The notes under the pieces were generated by a model, which had not been told where the DNA came from, ran no database searches, and saw only the letters and a list, made by a program, of their open reading frames with translations. From NCBI RefSeq assembly GCF_000298195.1, contig NZ_BAHC01000154.1, forward strand, positions 1 through 64,000: a DNA stretch of 64,000 nucleotides, written 5' to 3'. This DNA comes from Gordonia rhizosphera NBRC 16068. Its GTDB lineage: Bacteria; Actinomycetota; Actinomycetes; Mycobacteriales; Mycobacteriaceae. The position numbers and the translations under genes are program-made. Of the stretch, positions 1 to 9,036 are shown piece after piece. Each line of letters begins with the position of its first letter. Within the stretch, counting starts at the first letter, position 1.

Positions 1-1986
1 GGAGCTCCCGGAGGCTTCCGCGGTCGTCCCGGTGGTGGTGGCGGCGGTGGCCGTGGGTCGCGGGCGGTGCCGCGGGTGCGTTCGGTCGTCCCCGGTGGCG
101 CCCCCCGCAAGGGCCGCAAGTCGAAGCGCGCAAAACGTGCCGAGTACGAGAACATGCAGGCACCGGCAGTCGGCGGTGTCCGGCTGCCGCGCGGCAATGG
201 CGAGACCATCCGGCTCGCCCGCGGCGCTTCGCTGTCCGACTTCGCCGACAAGATCGACGCCAACCCGGCATCGCTGGTGCAGGCACTGTTCAACCTCGGT
301 GAGATGGTCACGGCGACCGAGTCGGTCAACGACGAGACGCTGGAGCTGCTCGGCGGCGAGATGAACTACAACGTCCAGGTCGTCAGCCCGGAGGACGAGG
401 ACCGCGAGCTCCTCGAGAGCTTCGACCTGTCCTACGGCGAGGACGAGGGTGGCGAGGAAGACCTCGAACAGCGGCCCCCGGTGGTCACCGTCATGGGTCA
501 CGTCGACCACGGCAAGACCCGCCTGCTCGACACGATCCGCAAGGCCAATGTGCGCGAGGCCGAGGCCGGTGGCATCACCCAGCACATCGGTGCCTACCAG
601 GTGAACACCCACCTCAACGGCGACGATCGCCTGATCACCTTCATCGACACCCCGGGTCACGAGGCGTTCACCGCCATGCGTGCCCGTGGTGCGAAGGCCA
701 CCGACATCGCGATCCTGGTGGTCGCGGCCGACGACGGCGTGATGCCGCAGACGGTCGAGGCGGTCAACCACGCGCAGGCGGCCGACGTGCCGATCGTCGT
801 GGCGGTCAACAAGATCGACAAGGAGGGCGCCGACCCGGCGAAGATCCGTGGTCAGCTGACCGAGTACGGCCTCATCCCCGAGGAGTATGGCGGCGACGCG
901 ATGTTCGTCGACATCTCGGCCAAGCAGGGCACCAACATCGACCAGCTGCTCGAAGCGGTGCTGCTGACCGCGGACGCCGCACTCGATCTGCGCGCCAACC
1001 CGGACATGGATGCCCAGGGTGTCGCGATCGAGGCGCACCTCGACCGCGGTCGTGGACCGGTGGCGACCGTGCTCGTGCAGCGCGGCACGCTCAAGGTCGG
1101 TGACTCGGTGGTGGCCGGCGACGCCTATGGTCGTGTCCGCCGCATGGTCGACGAACACGGTGACGACGTCGAAGAGGCACTGCCGTCGCGTCCGGTCCAG
1201 GTGATCGGCTTCACCTCGGTGCCCGGCGCGGGCGACAACCTGCTCGTCGTCGAGGAGGACCGCATCGCCCGGCAGATCGCCGACCGCCGCAACGCGCGCA
1301 AGCGCAACGCACTGGCCGCGCGCAGCCGCAAGCGGATCAGCCTGGAAGACCTGGACTCGGCGCTCAAGGAGACCAGCCAGCTCAACCTGATCCTCAAGGG
1401 CGACAACTCGGGTACCGTCGAGGCCCTCGAAGAGGCGCTGCTCGGCATCGACCTGGGCGACGAGGTCTCGTTGCGGGTGATCGACCGCGGTGTCGGTGGT
1501 GTCACCGAGACCAACGTCAACCTGGCGGCGGCATCGGATGCGATCATCATCGGCTTCAACGTCCGTGCGGAGGGCAAGGCGACCGAGCTGGCCAACCGCG
1601 AGGGTGTCGACATCCGCTACTACACGGTGATCTACCAGGCCATCGACGAGATCGAGAGCGCGCTCAAGGGCATGCTCAAGCCGATCTACGAAGAGGTGGA
1701 ACTCGGCCGCGCCGAGATCCGCGCCATCTTCAAGTCGTCGAAGGTCGGCAACATCGCCGGCTGTCTGGTCACCTCGGGCATCATGCGTCGCAACGCCAAG
1801 GCCCGTCTGCTGCGCGACAACGTGGTCGTTGCCGAGAACCTCACGATCTCGTCGCTGCGACGGGAGAAGGACGATGTCACCGAGGTCCGCGACGGTTACG
1901 AATGCGGTCTCACGCTGACATACAGCGACATCAAGGTCGACGATGTCATCGAGACGTACGAGCTGCAGGAGAAGCCGCGCGACTGA
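1..1986 (+). CDS. infB: Translation initiation factor IF-2 (5' end outside window)
   Basis: IF-2 is the GTPase that brings initiator fMet-tRNA to the 30S subunit and promotes 50S joining. The frame is open from base 1, so the N-terminus lies upstream; 661 residues are visible. A Gly/Arg-rich linker comes first, then a basic segment, then the GTPase domain with GHVDHGKT (about nt 496-519), DTPGHEAF and NKID. After it come the elongation-factor-like domains and a C-terminal fMet-tRNA-binding domain ending EKPRD. Two oddities: between about 57 and 93 the conserved motif AGAFGRP is found in another frame, and the last 50 or so bases are repeated downstream of the stop. The identity is certain from near-complete similarity to the mycobacterial protein as remembered. 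Confidence 0.98.
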   Translation, partial: GAPGGFRGRPGGGGGGGRGSRAVPRVRSVVPGGAPRKGRKSKRAKRAEYENMQAPAVGGVRLPRGNGETIRLARGASLSDFADKIDANPASLVQALFNLGEMVTATESVNDETLELLGGEMNYNVQVVSPEDEDRELLESFDLSYGEDEGGEEDLEQRPPVVTVMGHVDHGKTRLLDTIRKANVREAEAGGITQHIGAYQVNTHLNGDDRLITFIDTPGHEAFTAMRARGAKATDIAILVVAADDGVMPQTVEAVNHAQAADVPIVVAVNKIDKEGADPAKIRGQLTEYGLIPEEYGGDAMFVDISAKQGTNIDQLLEAVLLTADAALDLRANPDMDAQGVAIEAHLDRGRGPVATVLVQRGTLKVGDSVVAGDAYGRVRRMVDEHGDDVEEALPSRPVQVIGFTSVPGAGDNLLVVEEDRIARQIADRRNARKRNALAARSRKRISLEDLDSALKETSQLNLILKGDNSGTVEALEEALLGIDLGDEVSLRVIDRGVGGVTETNVNLAAASDAIIIGFNVRAEGKATELANREGVDIRYYTVIYQAIDEIESALKGMLKPIYEEVELGRAEIRAIFKSSKVGNIAGCLVTSGIMRRNAKARLLRDNVVVAENLTISSLRREKDDVTEVRDGYECGLTLTYSDIKVDDVIETYELQEKPRD

Positions 1987-2128
1987 CATCCTCGACGGAC
2001 ATCAAGGTCGACGATGTCATCGAGACGTACGAGCTGCAGGAGAAGCCGCGCGACTGACATCCTCGACGGACATCAAGGTCGACGATGTCATCGAGACGCA
2101 GAAGTTGCAGGAGAAGCCGCGCGACTGA
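1927..2128 (+). repeat. 71-bp tandem triplication of the infB 3' end
   Basis: The infB tail beginning GACATCAAGG occurs at 1927, 1998 and 2069, a period of exactly 71 bp. Copies 1 and 2 are identical through the TGA stop. Copy 3 has diverged in the codons just before EKPRD. The period is not a multiple of three, so copies 2 and 3 are not read in the infB frame and lie after its stop. CTGACAT precedes the unit in each copy and could be the microhomology that seeded the duplication. Confidence 0.95.
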
Positions 2129-2151
2129 GCTCGTGCCCTGACACCGATCGA

Positions 2152-2195
2152 CTCCCCTTCCCGCTGCACCGTTACCGGTGCCGCGGGAAGGGGAG
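2152..2195 (+). terminator. Strong hairpin between infB and rbfA
   Basis: A 13-bp perfect stem (2152-2164 with 2183-2195) encloses a second small inverted repeat (GCACCG/CGGTGC). The downstream bases CGGTCTTCTG are only weakly T-rich. It sits 24 nt before the infB-distal copy boundary is left behind and 26 nt before rbfA. It could be a terminator, an attenuator or an RNA-processing site that separates infB and rbfA expression. Confidence 0.6.
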
Positions 2196-2221
2196 CGGTC
2201 TTCTGATGGAAAGGACCGCAG

Positions 2222-2677
2222 ATGGTTGATTCGGCGAGAGCTGCCCGGTTGGCCAAGCGCATCTCGTCGATCGTCGCGTCGGCGATCGGCTCGGAGATCA
2301 AGGATCCCCGGCTGGCACATGTGACCATCACCGACGCGCGAGTGACGAACGATCTGCATGACGCAACGCTCTACTACACGGTGATGGGCGAATCGATCGA
2401 CGCCGAGCCCGACTTCGAGGCGGCGGCGGCCGGGCTGGCGAAGGCTACCGGAATCCTGCGCTCCAAGGTCGGGGCCGGCACCGGTGTCCGTTTCACCCCG
2501 ACCCTCACCTTCGTGCTCGACACCGTGCCCGACGCGGCCCGGCACATGGAGGAACTCGTCGCGCGGGCGCGCGCCAACGACGAACTCGTCGCGCGTCAGG
2601 CCCGCGAGGCGACGCCGGCCGGCGAGGCCGACCCGTACCGCACCCGCGAAGACGACGAAGACGGTTCCCGGGAGTGA
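2222..2677 (+). CDS. rbfA: 30S ribosome-binding factor A
   Basis: RbfA binds the immature 30S subunit and helps 16S rRNA 5'-end maturation, notably in the cold. The 151-residue product begins [19 protein letters not shown] and shows the family's KH-like core, including [16 protein letters not shown] and the segment [20 protein letters not shown] charged C-terminal tail follows residue 120. A GGAAAGGA ribosome-binding site lies just before the ATG. It sits directly after infB, the usual arrangement, and its stop overlaps the start of the DHH phosphoesterase (GTGA). Length is normal for actinobacteria. Confidence 0.96.
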   Translation: MVDSARAARLAKRISSIVASAIGSEIKDPRLAHVTITDARVTNDLHDATLYYTVMGESIDAEPDFEAAAAGLAKATGILRSKVGAGTGVRFTPTLTFVLDTVPDAARHMEELVARARANDELVARQAREATPAGEADPYRTREDDEDGSRE

Positions 2678-3630
2678 CCGCAGCGAGTTCCGCGGCCGTG
2701 GCGATGGCTCTCGCCGACGCCCCGGCCGTGTCCATCCTCTGCCACGTCCGTCCGGACGCGGACACGATCGGCAGCGGACTGGCCCTGGGGTTGGCCCTGG
2801 ATCGGCTCGGCGCGAAGGTGGAGGTCGCCTTCCCGGACACGGTCGCGCTGCCCGACAACCTGCGCGGATTGCCGGGGTCGAAGCTGCTCGTGACCGAGCA
2901 CGATCTGATCGGGCATCCGGTCGCTGTATCGGTCGATGCGGCGAGTCTGGGCCGGTTGGACGCGCTGGCCGCGGCGTTCAGCGCCGCGACCCGGACCGTG
3001 ACCATCGACCATCACGTCTCCAACGACGGTTTCGGAGATCTCGATCTGATCGATCCGTCGGCGGACTGCACGGCGGTCCTGGTGCTGTCAGTTCTCGACG
3101 AACTCGGTGTCGAGATCGATGTCGACATCGCGACCTGTCTCTACGCGGGCCTGGTGACCGACACCGGCTCATTCCGGTGGGCGCGAGCCGAGTCGTTCCG
3201 GATCGCAGGACGGTTGGTCGATGCCGGTGTCGATCCGCGGACGTTGAGCCGCAGCCTCCTCGACACCCATCCGTTCGCCTGGTTCGGGATGGTGGCCACC
3301 GTGCTCGGCGGTGCGACGCTCGTGCCGGAGGCCTGCGACGGTGAGGGGCTCGTCTACGCCGTCGTCGACCACGCGACGCTGTCCGGCATGAGCTGGGAGG
3401 AATCCGAGAGCCTCATCGACCTTGTGCGGACCGCCGACGAGGCCGAGGTGGCGGCGGTCTTCAAGGAGACCGCGCCCAGCACGTGGACGGTGTCGTTGCG
3501 GTCCAAGCGGCGGGTCGACCTGGTGCCGATCGCGACCGCTCACGGCGGTGGTGGTCATCGTCATGCATCCGGTTACAGCGACACCGGGACCGTCGACCGG
3601 GTCGTCGCCCGCCTGGTGGGGTCGCTCTGA
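2674..3630 (+). CDS. DHH/DHHA1 phosphoesterase (NrnA-like oligoribonuclease / cyclic-dinucleotide hydrolase)
   Basis: A 318-residue DHH-superfamily phosphoesterase. In mycobacteria the gene at this position (Rv2837c) cleaves cyclic di-AMP, nanoRNA and pAp. Visible motifs are the metal site [15 protein letters not shown] near residue 25, the DHH signature TIDHHVSND near residue 110, a further [13 protein letters not shown] motif, and the DHHA1 signature [11 protein letters not shown] near the C-terminus. The GTG start overlaps the rbfA stop, implying translational coupling. Likely cytoplasmic and manganese dependent. The substrate preference here is inferred from synteny, not read from sequence. 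Confidence 0.93.
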   Translation: MTAASSAAVAMALADAPAVSILCHVRPDADTIGSGLALGLALDRLGAKVEVAFPDTVALPDNLRGLPGSKLLVTEHDLIGHPVAVSVDAASLGRLDALAAAFSAATRTVTIDHHVSNDGFGDLDLIDPSADCTAVLVLSVLDELGVEIDVDIATCLYAGLVTDTGSFRWARAESFRIAGRLVDAGVDPRTLSRSLLDTHPFAWFGMVATVLGGATLVPEACDGEGLVYAVVDHATLSGMSWEESESLIDLVRTADEAEVAAVFKETAPSTWTVSLRSKRRVDLVPIATAHGGGGHRHASGYSDTGTVDRVVARLVGSL

Positions 3631-5003
3631 GCGCTCCGGAACCGACGGAGACCACGGCGGACGCATCGACGCACACGGCCCGCCGGATCAGCATCCTGAC
3701 GCTGTCCGCGTTGGCGGTGCTCATCGCGCCGCCCCTCTATCTGCTGCTCGATCTCGCCGTCGTCGGACGCCTCGGTGGGACGCAACTGGCGGCGCTCGGG
3801 GTGGCGACGCTGGTGCTCAGCGTGATCAGCACGCAGTTGACGTTTCTGTCCTATGGCACCACGGCCCGATCGGCGCGACGATTCGGGGCGGGGGACCGGC
3901 CCGGGGCGGTGGTCGAGGGCGTACAGGCGAGCTGGATCGGTGTCCTGGTCGGGATCGTCATCGTCGCGGTGATGTATCCGTTGGCCCCCGTGATCATGCA
4001 TGTCCTCGTGGGTTCGGGTTCCGCCCGGTCCGACGAGGTCGTCGCCGACGCCGCCGGATGGCTGCGCATCGCGATGTTCGGAGTGCCCCTGATTCTGCTG
4101 TCGATGGCCGGCAACGGCTGGATGCGTGGAGTGCAGGACACCCGACGCCCGGTGCTCTACGTCGTCGCGGGGTTGTCGGTGGCCGCGGTCCTCGTCGTCG
4201 GGCTGACGCACGGTGTCGGGTTCTTCCCCCGCCTCGGGATGCCCGGCAGCGCCATCGCCAACCTCATCGGGCAGGCGATCACCGGGCTGCTGTTCCTGAT
4301 CCGGGTCGTCCGCGAGGCCGGTCGGTCGGGCCCCGAACACCTACGACCGGACTGGTCGATCATGCGCGCCCAACTGGTGATGGCGCGTGACCTGGTGCTG
4401 CGCAGTCTGTCGTTTCAGGTGTGCTTCCTGTCGGCGGCCGCGGTCGCGGCCCGGTTCGGAGTGTCCGCGGTCGCCGCGCATCAGGTGGTCCTGCAGCTGT
4501 GGGAGTTCATGTCGCTGTTCCTCGATTCGCTGGCCATCGCCGCGCAGGCACTCGTCGGCGCAGCCCTCGGGGCGGGCGCGGTGGGCGCCGCGGTCGGGGT
4601 CGCCCGCAAGGTGACGCTGGTGTCGGTGATCGCGGCCGGTGTGATGGCCGGAGTGTTCGCCCTCGGTGCCGGGCTGATCCCGCGCCTGTTCACCTCCGAA
4701 CCCGACATCCTCGACGCGATCGTCGTGCCCTGGTGGTTCTTCGTGGCGATGCTCCCGATCGCGGGCATCGTGTTCGCGCTCGACGGTGTGCTCCTCGGCA
4801 GCGGCGACGCCCGCTTCCTGCGGACCGCGACATTGACCGCCGCCCTTGTGGGGTTCCTGCCGCTGATCTGGCTCTCGCTCGTCCTCGACTGGGGGTTGGC
4901 GGGGATCTGGTCGGGTCTGATGGTGTTCATGCTCATCCGGCTGGGCGCCGTCGGGCTGCGAGTCCGTGGCGGACAGTGGCGTCGGACCGGCGTTCCCTCC
5001 TGA
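3627..5003 (+). CDS. MATE-family multidrug/cation efflux transporter (DinF-like), probable CTG start
   Basis: About 12 hydrophobic segments and the opening motif PPLYLLLDLAVVGRLGG identify a MATE transporter like mycobacterial Rv2836c. MATE proteins export organic cations in exchange for protons or sodium at the inner membrane. No ATG, GTG or TTG lies where the first helix should begin. The candidates are a GTG at 3483, deep inside the upstream gene and adding an implausible Arg-rich tail, or GTG 3717, which removes half of helix 1. CTG at 3627 overlaps the upstream TGA as CTGA and gives a normal 458-residue product, so it is preferred. The start is uncertain; the family is not. Confidence 0.88.
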   Translation: MSAPEPTETTADASTHTARRISILTLSALAVLIAPPLYLLLDLAVVGRLGGTQLAALGVATLVLSVISTQLTFLSYGTTARSARRFGAGDRPGAVVEGVQASWIGVLVGIVIVAVMYPLAPVIMHVLVGSGSARSDEVVADAAGWLRIAMFGVPLILLSMAGNGWMRGVQDTRRPVLYVVAGLSVAAVLVVGLTHGVGFFPRLGMPGSAIANLIGQAITGLLFLIRVVREAGRSGPEHLRPDWSIMRAQLVMARDLVLRSLSFQVCFLSAAAVAARFGVSAVAAHQVVLQLWEFMSLFLDSLAIAAQALVGAALGAGAVGAAVGVARKVTLVSVIAAGVMAGVFALGAGLIPRLFTSEPDILDAIVVPWWFFVAMLPIAGIVFALDGVLLGSGDARFLRTATLTAALVGFLPLIWLSLVLDWGLAGIWSGLMVFMLIRLGAVGLRVRGGQWRRTGVPS

Positions 5004-5088
5004 CCAGCGTGGGACCGCGGCCGCAGCACCGTCGGTGGCGCGGTGGCGGGGAGTCGGCCGTGGCACCACTCTGGCACGATGGATCTTC

Positions 5089-6078
5089 GTGGCAACTCTG
5101 TGGGCAATCAGCGATCTGCACGTCGCGCATCGCGGCAACGAGCACATCGTCGATCAGCTGCGACCCCAGAGTTCCGACGACTGGCTCATCGTCGCCGGTG
5201 ACGTCGCCGAACGCACCGACGATATCGTCGACACCCTGCGCCGGCTGCGCACGCGGTTCCACACGGTGGTGTGGGTGCCCGGCAACCACGAGCTGTACAC
5301 GACCGCCAAGGACCCGCTGCAGGTCTTCGGCGTGGCCCGCTACGACTATCTGGTCCAGGCCTGCCGCGACCTCGGCGTGGTGACCCCGGAGGACATCTAC
5401 CCGTTGTTCGACCCGGGCAACGGCGCGCAGCCGGTGCGGGTGGTGCCGATGTTCCTGCTCTACGACTACACCTTTCGGCCCGAAGGCACCTCGACGACGC
5501 TGACCGCGCTGGCGCTGGCCCGCGAACGCAACGTCGTCGCCACCGACGAGTTCCTGCTGTCCCCGGAGCCCTATCCCACCCGCGACGCCTGGGGGCGGGC
5601 GCGCGTGGCGGCGACCAGGGCGCGACTCGACGCCCTCGACCCGACCGAACCGACGATTCTGATCAACCACTGGCCGCTGCGGCGCGAACCCACCGACGCG
5701 TTGATGTACCCCGAGTTCGCGCTGTGGTGCGGCACGGAGGAGACCGCGGACTGGCACACCCGCTACCACGCGGCCTGCTGCGTCTACGGCCATCTGCACA
5801 TACCGCGGACCACCTGGTACGACCGCGTGCGATTCGAGGAGGTGTCGGTCGGTTACCCCCGCGAGTGGAAGCGACGCGGGCTGCCGGATCCGTTGCTGCG
5901 CGCGATCATTCCCGACCCCGGGCTGACCGCCGCCGACCTGCCCCAGCACGGCGTGCGATTCGAACTGCCACCCGACTACGAGCAGCGGGCGCGCGACTTC
6001 GCCCGCCGAGTCCAGGAGAGACGCGACCGTCGCGCCGGACGGTCGGGCCCATCAACCACGAGCGAGGAGCGTCGGTGA
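5089..6078 (+). CDS. Metallophosphoesterase (calcineurin-like)
   Basis: A calcineurin-like phosphoesterase of about 329 residues, equivalent in position and sequence to mycobacterial Rv2795c, which sits next to pptT. Metal-binding motifs are visible: ISDLH near residue 7, GDVAER near residue 37, GNHEL near residue 65, and YGHLHIPRTTWYDG-like at about residue 230. The GTG at 5089 starts the protein just before TLWAISDLH; a longer frame to 4966 adds non-homologous sequence. The stop overlaps the pptT start (GTGA). In M. tuberculosis a gene at this position has been reported to influence PptT-dependent 4'-phosphopantetheine (holo-ACP hydrolase, PptH). That role is a reasonable inference here but is not shown by sequence. 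Confidence 0.9.
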   Translation: MATLWAISDLHVAHRGNEHIVDQLRPQSSDDWLIVAGDVAERTDDIVDTLRRLRTRFHTVVWVPGNHELYTTAKDPLQVFGVARYDYLVQACRDLGVVTPEDIYPLFDPGNGAQPVRVVPMFLLYDYTFRPEGTSTTLTALALARERNVVATDEFLLSPEPYPTRDAWGRARVAATRARLDALDPTEPTILINHWPLRREPTDALMYPEFALWCGTEETADWHTRYHAACCVYGHLHIPRTTWYDRVRFEEVSVGYPREWKRRGLPDPLLRAIIPDPGLTAADLPQHGVRFELPPDYEQRARDFARRVQERRDRRAGRSGPSTTSEERR

Positions 6079-6731
6079 TCGAACAACTCGTGCCCACGGG
6101 CGTTGCCGCGGCCGAGGCCTTCTCCGATCCACCCGGAATCGAACCGATGCCCGCCGAGCGGACACTGATCGAACGCGCTGTGGAGAAGCGGCGCCGGGAG
6201 TTCACCACCGCGCGGTACTGCGCGCGACAGGCCCTGTCCGAGCTGGGGATCGGGCCGACGGCGATCATGCGTGGCGACCGCGGGATGCCGCTGTGGCCGG
6301 ACAAGGTGGTCGGCAGCCTCACGCACTGCGACGGGTACCGGGCCGCCGTCGTGGGCTACGCGCTGCAGGTCCGCTCGCTCGGCATCGACGCCGAACCCCA
6401 CGCGTGCCTGCCCGACGGGGTGCTCGAGCACACCAGCCTCGCCGCCGAACGCGACGTCCTGGCGACCCGGCCGGCGGGACTGCACTGGGACCGGCTTCTG
6501 TTCTGTGCCAAGGAGGCCACCTACAAGGCATGGTTCCCGGTCACCGGGCGCTGGCTCGGGTTCGAGGACGCCCACATCAGCTTCGAGCAGACCACGCCGC
6601 GGGGAGGCACCTTCGTCTCACGCATCCTGATCGATCCCGTGGCCGCCGACGGTGGGCCACCGATCCGGGAACTGCCCGGGCGCTGGCTCATCGACCGCGG
6701 GCTGATCACGACCTCGATTGCGCTGGTCTGA
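6075..6731 (+). CDS. pptT: 4'-phosphopantetheinyl transferase, PptT type
   Basis: This Sfp/EntD-class enzyme transfers phosphopantetheine from CoA to carrier proteins of polyketide, siderophore and mycolate-related synthases. The 218-residue product has the expected motifs: SLTHCDGYRAAVVGY near residue 85, the magnesium-binding GIDAEPH, and FCAKEATYKAWFP containing the KEA catalytic region. The GTG start overlaps the stop of the metallophosphoesterase, so the two are translationally coupled, as in mycobacteria. truB follows one base after the stop. Identification is firm. Confidence 0.95.
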   Translation: MIEQLVPTGVAAAEAFSDPPGIEPMPAERTLIERAVEKRRREFTTARYCARQALSELGIGPTAIMRGDRGMPLWPDKVVGSLTHCDGYRAAVVGYALQVRSLGIDAEPHACLPDGVLEHTSLAAERDVLATRPAGLHWDRLLFCAKEATYKAWFPVTGRWLGFEDAHISFEQTTPRGGTFVSRILIDPVAADGGPPIRELPGRWLIDRGLITTSIALV

Positions 6732-6732
6732 C

Positions 6733-7635
6733 ATGGCCGATGCATCCATCGAGAACGCCGGGCTGGTTATCGTCGACAAGGACGCCGACATGACCAGCCA
6801 CGATGTCGTATCTCGCTGCCGGAAGCTGTTCAACACCCGCCGGGTCGGGCACGCGGGAACCCTCGACCCGATGGCGACCGGAGTGTTGGTGATCGGGATC
6901 GAACGCGCCACCAAACTGCTCGGTCTGCTGTCGCTGACCACCAAGTCGTATGTCGCGACGATCCGTCTCGGCGCGAGCACCGACACCGACGACCGTGAAG
7001 GACAGATCATCTCGCGTGCGGACGCGAGCCATCTGTCTTCTGACCGGATCGCCGAGGGGGTCGCGGCCCTCACCGGCGACATCGCGCAGGTCCCGGCCAA
7101 GGTCAGCGCCATCAAGGTCGACGGCCGGCGTGCACACAAACTGGTCCGCAGCGGCGCCGAGTTCAACCTCGAGGCCCGACCGGTCACGGTCTCCCGATTC
7201 GACATCCTCGGCATCGGTGCCACCGACGACGGGTTCGTCGACGTCGACGTCGAGGTCGACTGCTCGGCCGGAACCTATATCCGTTCGCTCGCACGTGATC
7301 TCGGTGCCGGCCTCGGCGTCGGCGGACATCTGACGGCGCTGCGTCGCACCGCGGTGGGGCCCTTCACCCTCGAACACGCCCGCACACTGGCGCAGCTGCA
7401 GGAGCATCCGCAGATGTCGCTGACCATCGACGAGGCGGTCAAGATCTCGTTCCCGCACCGCGACATCGACGACGACGAGGCCGAGTCGATCAGTCAGGGT
7501 CGATGGCTGGAACCGGTGGGACGCAAGGGGATATACGTCGTGATCGATCCGGCCGGGCAGGCGATCGCGCTGGTCCAGGAGAAGGGTCGGCGCGCGAGTT
7601 CGGTCATGGTGGTTCGACCCGCGACCTTGCGGTGA
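6733..7635 (+). CDS. truB: tRNA pseudouridine-55 synthase
   Basis: TruB converts U55 to pseudouridine in the T loop of most tRNAs. The catalytic aspartate is in GHAGTLDPMATGVL near residue 40; KSYVATIRLGASTDTDD and the PxKVSAIKVDGRRAH segment follow. The C-terminal half is the actinobacterial extension. ATG 6733 is chosen because it follows the pptT stop by one base and gives MADASIENAGLVIVDK, the normal beginning; a TTG at 6718 would only add five residues. Length (300 aa) is typical. Confidence 0.96.
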   Translation: MADASIENAGLVIVDKDADMTSHDVVSRCRKLFNTRRVGHAGTLDPMATGVLVIGIERATKLLGLLSLTTKSYVATIRLGASTDTDDREGQIISRADASHLSSDRIAEGVAALTGDIAQVPAKVSAIKVDGRRAHKLVRSGAEFNLEARPVTVSRFDILGIGATDDGFVDVDVEVDCSAGTYIRSLARDLGAGLGVGGHLTALRRTAVGPFTLEHARTLAQLQEHPQMSLTIDEAVKISFPHRDIDDDEAESISQGRWLEPVGRKGIYVVIDPAGQAIALVQEKGRRASSVMVVRPATLR

Positions 7636-7780
7636 CAGCGCCGGACCTCATGCCCGGTCCCGTCGGATGACGGACTTTGGTCCCGAATGGTGTCGAAGAT
7701 CACCGTGGCGACTTGACACGGAATGCCGCGCGGCCCATCGTATGTGACTACATCAATATTCAGATATGGGCGGGGGACGC

Positions 7781-8722
7781 ATGACGAGCGGGGCGGCAAC
7801 GAAGCGTACGCACTCGAGGTACCTACCGGATCTGGACACGACCCGACCACGACTGACCACCGCGGAAACCCGTATCCCGATCAACATCCCGCAGCGCCGA
7901 CCCAACGATCCGTTGCACAAGACCGTGATCCAGGATGCGTTCGAATGGTGGGCAGGCGCCGGCTCGGCGGCCAACGTCGCGATGCAGCTGGGGTGGCCCG
8001 AGGTGGCCTACGGCGTCATGGAGTCCAAGGTCGAATCCGGCTCGCTGATGAAACATCCATGGAAGCGGCTGCGGACCACCGAGCAGTATCTGGCTGTCGC
8101 GCTGCTGGGTACCGACGAGGAGAGGATCGCTTTCCGTGAGGCGGTGAACTCCGCGCATCGCCACGTGCGTAGCACCGAGAGTTCTCCGGTCAAGTACAAC
8201 GCATTCAATCGTGAGCTGCAGCTGTGGGTCGCGGCCTGCCTGTACGTCGGGTTCGAGGACACCAACATGCTGCTGCACGGTCCGATGGACGACGAACAGG
8301 CCGAGCAGTTCTATCAGGGTGCGAGACCGCTGGCGACGACGCTGCAGGTGCCGGCGGAGATGTGGCCGGCCACCCGCAAGGACTTCGATCACTACTGGAA
8401 CATCGCGTGCGATCGGATCAGCTACGACGAGACGCAGAAGCAGTTCATCACCGAGCTGATCGACCTGCGGATGATCACGCCGGTGCTCGGGATATCGCTG
8501 CGCGGGCTGTTGAGATTCCTGACCATCGGGTCCCTGCCGCCACTCTTCCGCGAACGTCTGGACCTGCCGTGGCGGCCGATCGATCAACGCCGGTTCGACA
8601 ACCTGTTCCTGTTCGTGGGCTTCGTCAACCGTTTCCTGCCGGCACCCCTGCGGGTCGGGCCGTTCTGGCTGATGATGGGCGACCTGCGCCGCCGGATTCG
8701 TAAGGGCAAGCCGCTCATCTGA
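7781..8722 (+). CDS. MpaB-like oxygenase-family protein (DUF2236)
   Basis: A 313-residue protein of the ER-bound oxygenase MpaB/DUF2236 family, which also contains the latex-clearing protein Lcp, a haem b enzyme. Recognisable features are FEWWAGAGSAANVAMQLG, the HRHVRS motif (a family histidine that may bind haem), and LWVAACLYVGFEDTNMLLHG. The ATG at 7781 follows a GGGGGA ribosome-binding site; an ATG at 7766 is five codons upstream. Two short membrane-protein genes follow on the same strand and may be co-transcribed. The substrate is unknown. TTGACA occurs at 7713-7718, but no well-spaced -10 box was found. Confidence 0.8.
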   Translation: MTSGAATKRTHSRYLPDLDTTRPRLTTAETRIPINIPQRRPNDPLHKTVIQDAFEWWAGAGSAANVAMQLGWPEVAYGVMESKVESGSLMKHPWKRLRTTEQYLAVALLGTDEERIAFREAVNSAHRHVRSTESSPVKYNAFNRELQLWVAACLYVGFEDTNMLLHGPMDDEQAEQFYQGARPLATTLQVPAEMWPATRKDFDHYWNIACDRISYDETQKQFITELIDLRMITPVLGISLRGLLRFLTIGSLPPLFRERLDLPWRPIDQRRFDNLFLFVGFVNRFLPAPLRVGPFWLMMGDLRRRIRKGKPLI

Positions 8723-8797
8723 TCCGGCTGCCCGAGTTCCTCCTCACCCAGAGCCGTCACCGAATCATTTTGGGTCATAGCAGAAAGAGCCGCAACG

Positions 8798-9025
8798 ATG
8801 TGGAACATGATCGGTCGGGTCCTCGACCACGAGATGAAGGTGTCCGAGTTCATCGGCGTCCTCATCCTCATCGGCATCCCGTACTTCGTCATCGGTGTGA
8901 TCTGGACCCTCACGCACACGTCACACCTGTCGAACGTCGACAGCCCGCTCGACACGGTGATCTCCTTCCTGGGGTCGATAGTGTGCTGGCCGGTGCTGAC
9001 GTTCTCGAACGTGACGATGACCTGA
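8798..9025 (+). CDS. Small membrane protein, unknown function
   Basis: 75 residues starting MWNMIGRVLDHEMKVSEF. One clear hydrophobic segment (about residues 18-40) and a second shorter one (about 55-70) suggest a two-pass membrane protein. It lies 75 nt after the MpaB-like gene and 11 nt before a second small membrane gene, so the three may form an operon. No family is recognised. The coding call rests on the clean start, the hydrophobic profile and the tight spacing. Confidence 0.6.
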   Translation: MWNMIGRVLDHEMKVSEFIGVLILIGIPYFVIGVIWTLTHTSHLSNVDSPLDTVISFLGSIVCWPVLTFSNVTMT

Positions 9026-9036
9026 GGAGTCCGACG

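Noticed and set aside
1943-2229. Short frames across the triplicated infB tail
   Set aside because: They are the IF-2 C-terminus re-read in other frames through the repeats and lack starts with ribosome-binding sites.
3483-3626. GTG 3483 as the MATE transporter start
   Set aside because: It would overlap the DHH gene by 148 nt and add an Arg-rich tail unlike any MATE N-terminus.
7640-7780. A sigma-70 promoter using TTGACA at 7713
   Set aside because: The nearest TANNNT-like hexamer is 22 nt away, too far for a standard spacer; noted only as a possible -35.
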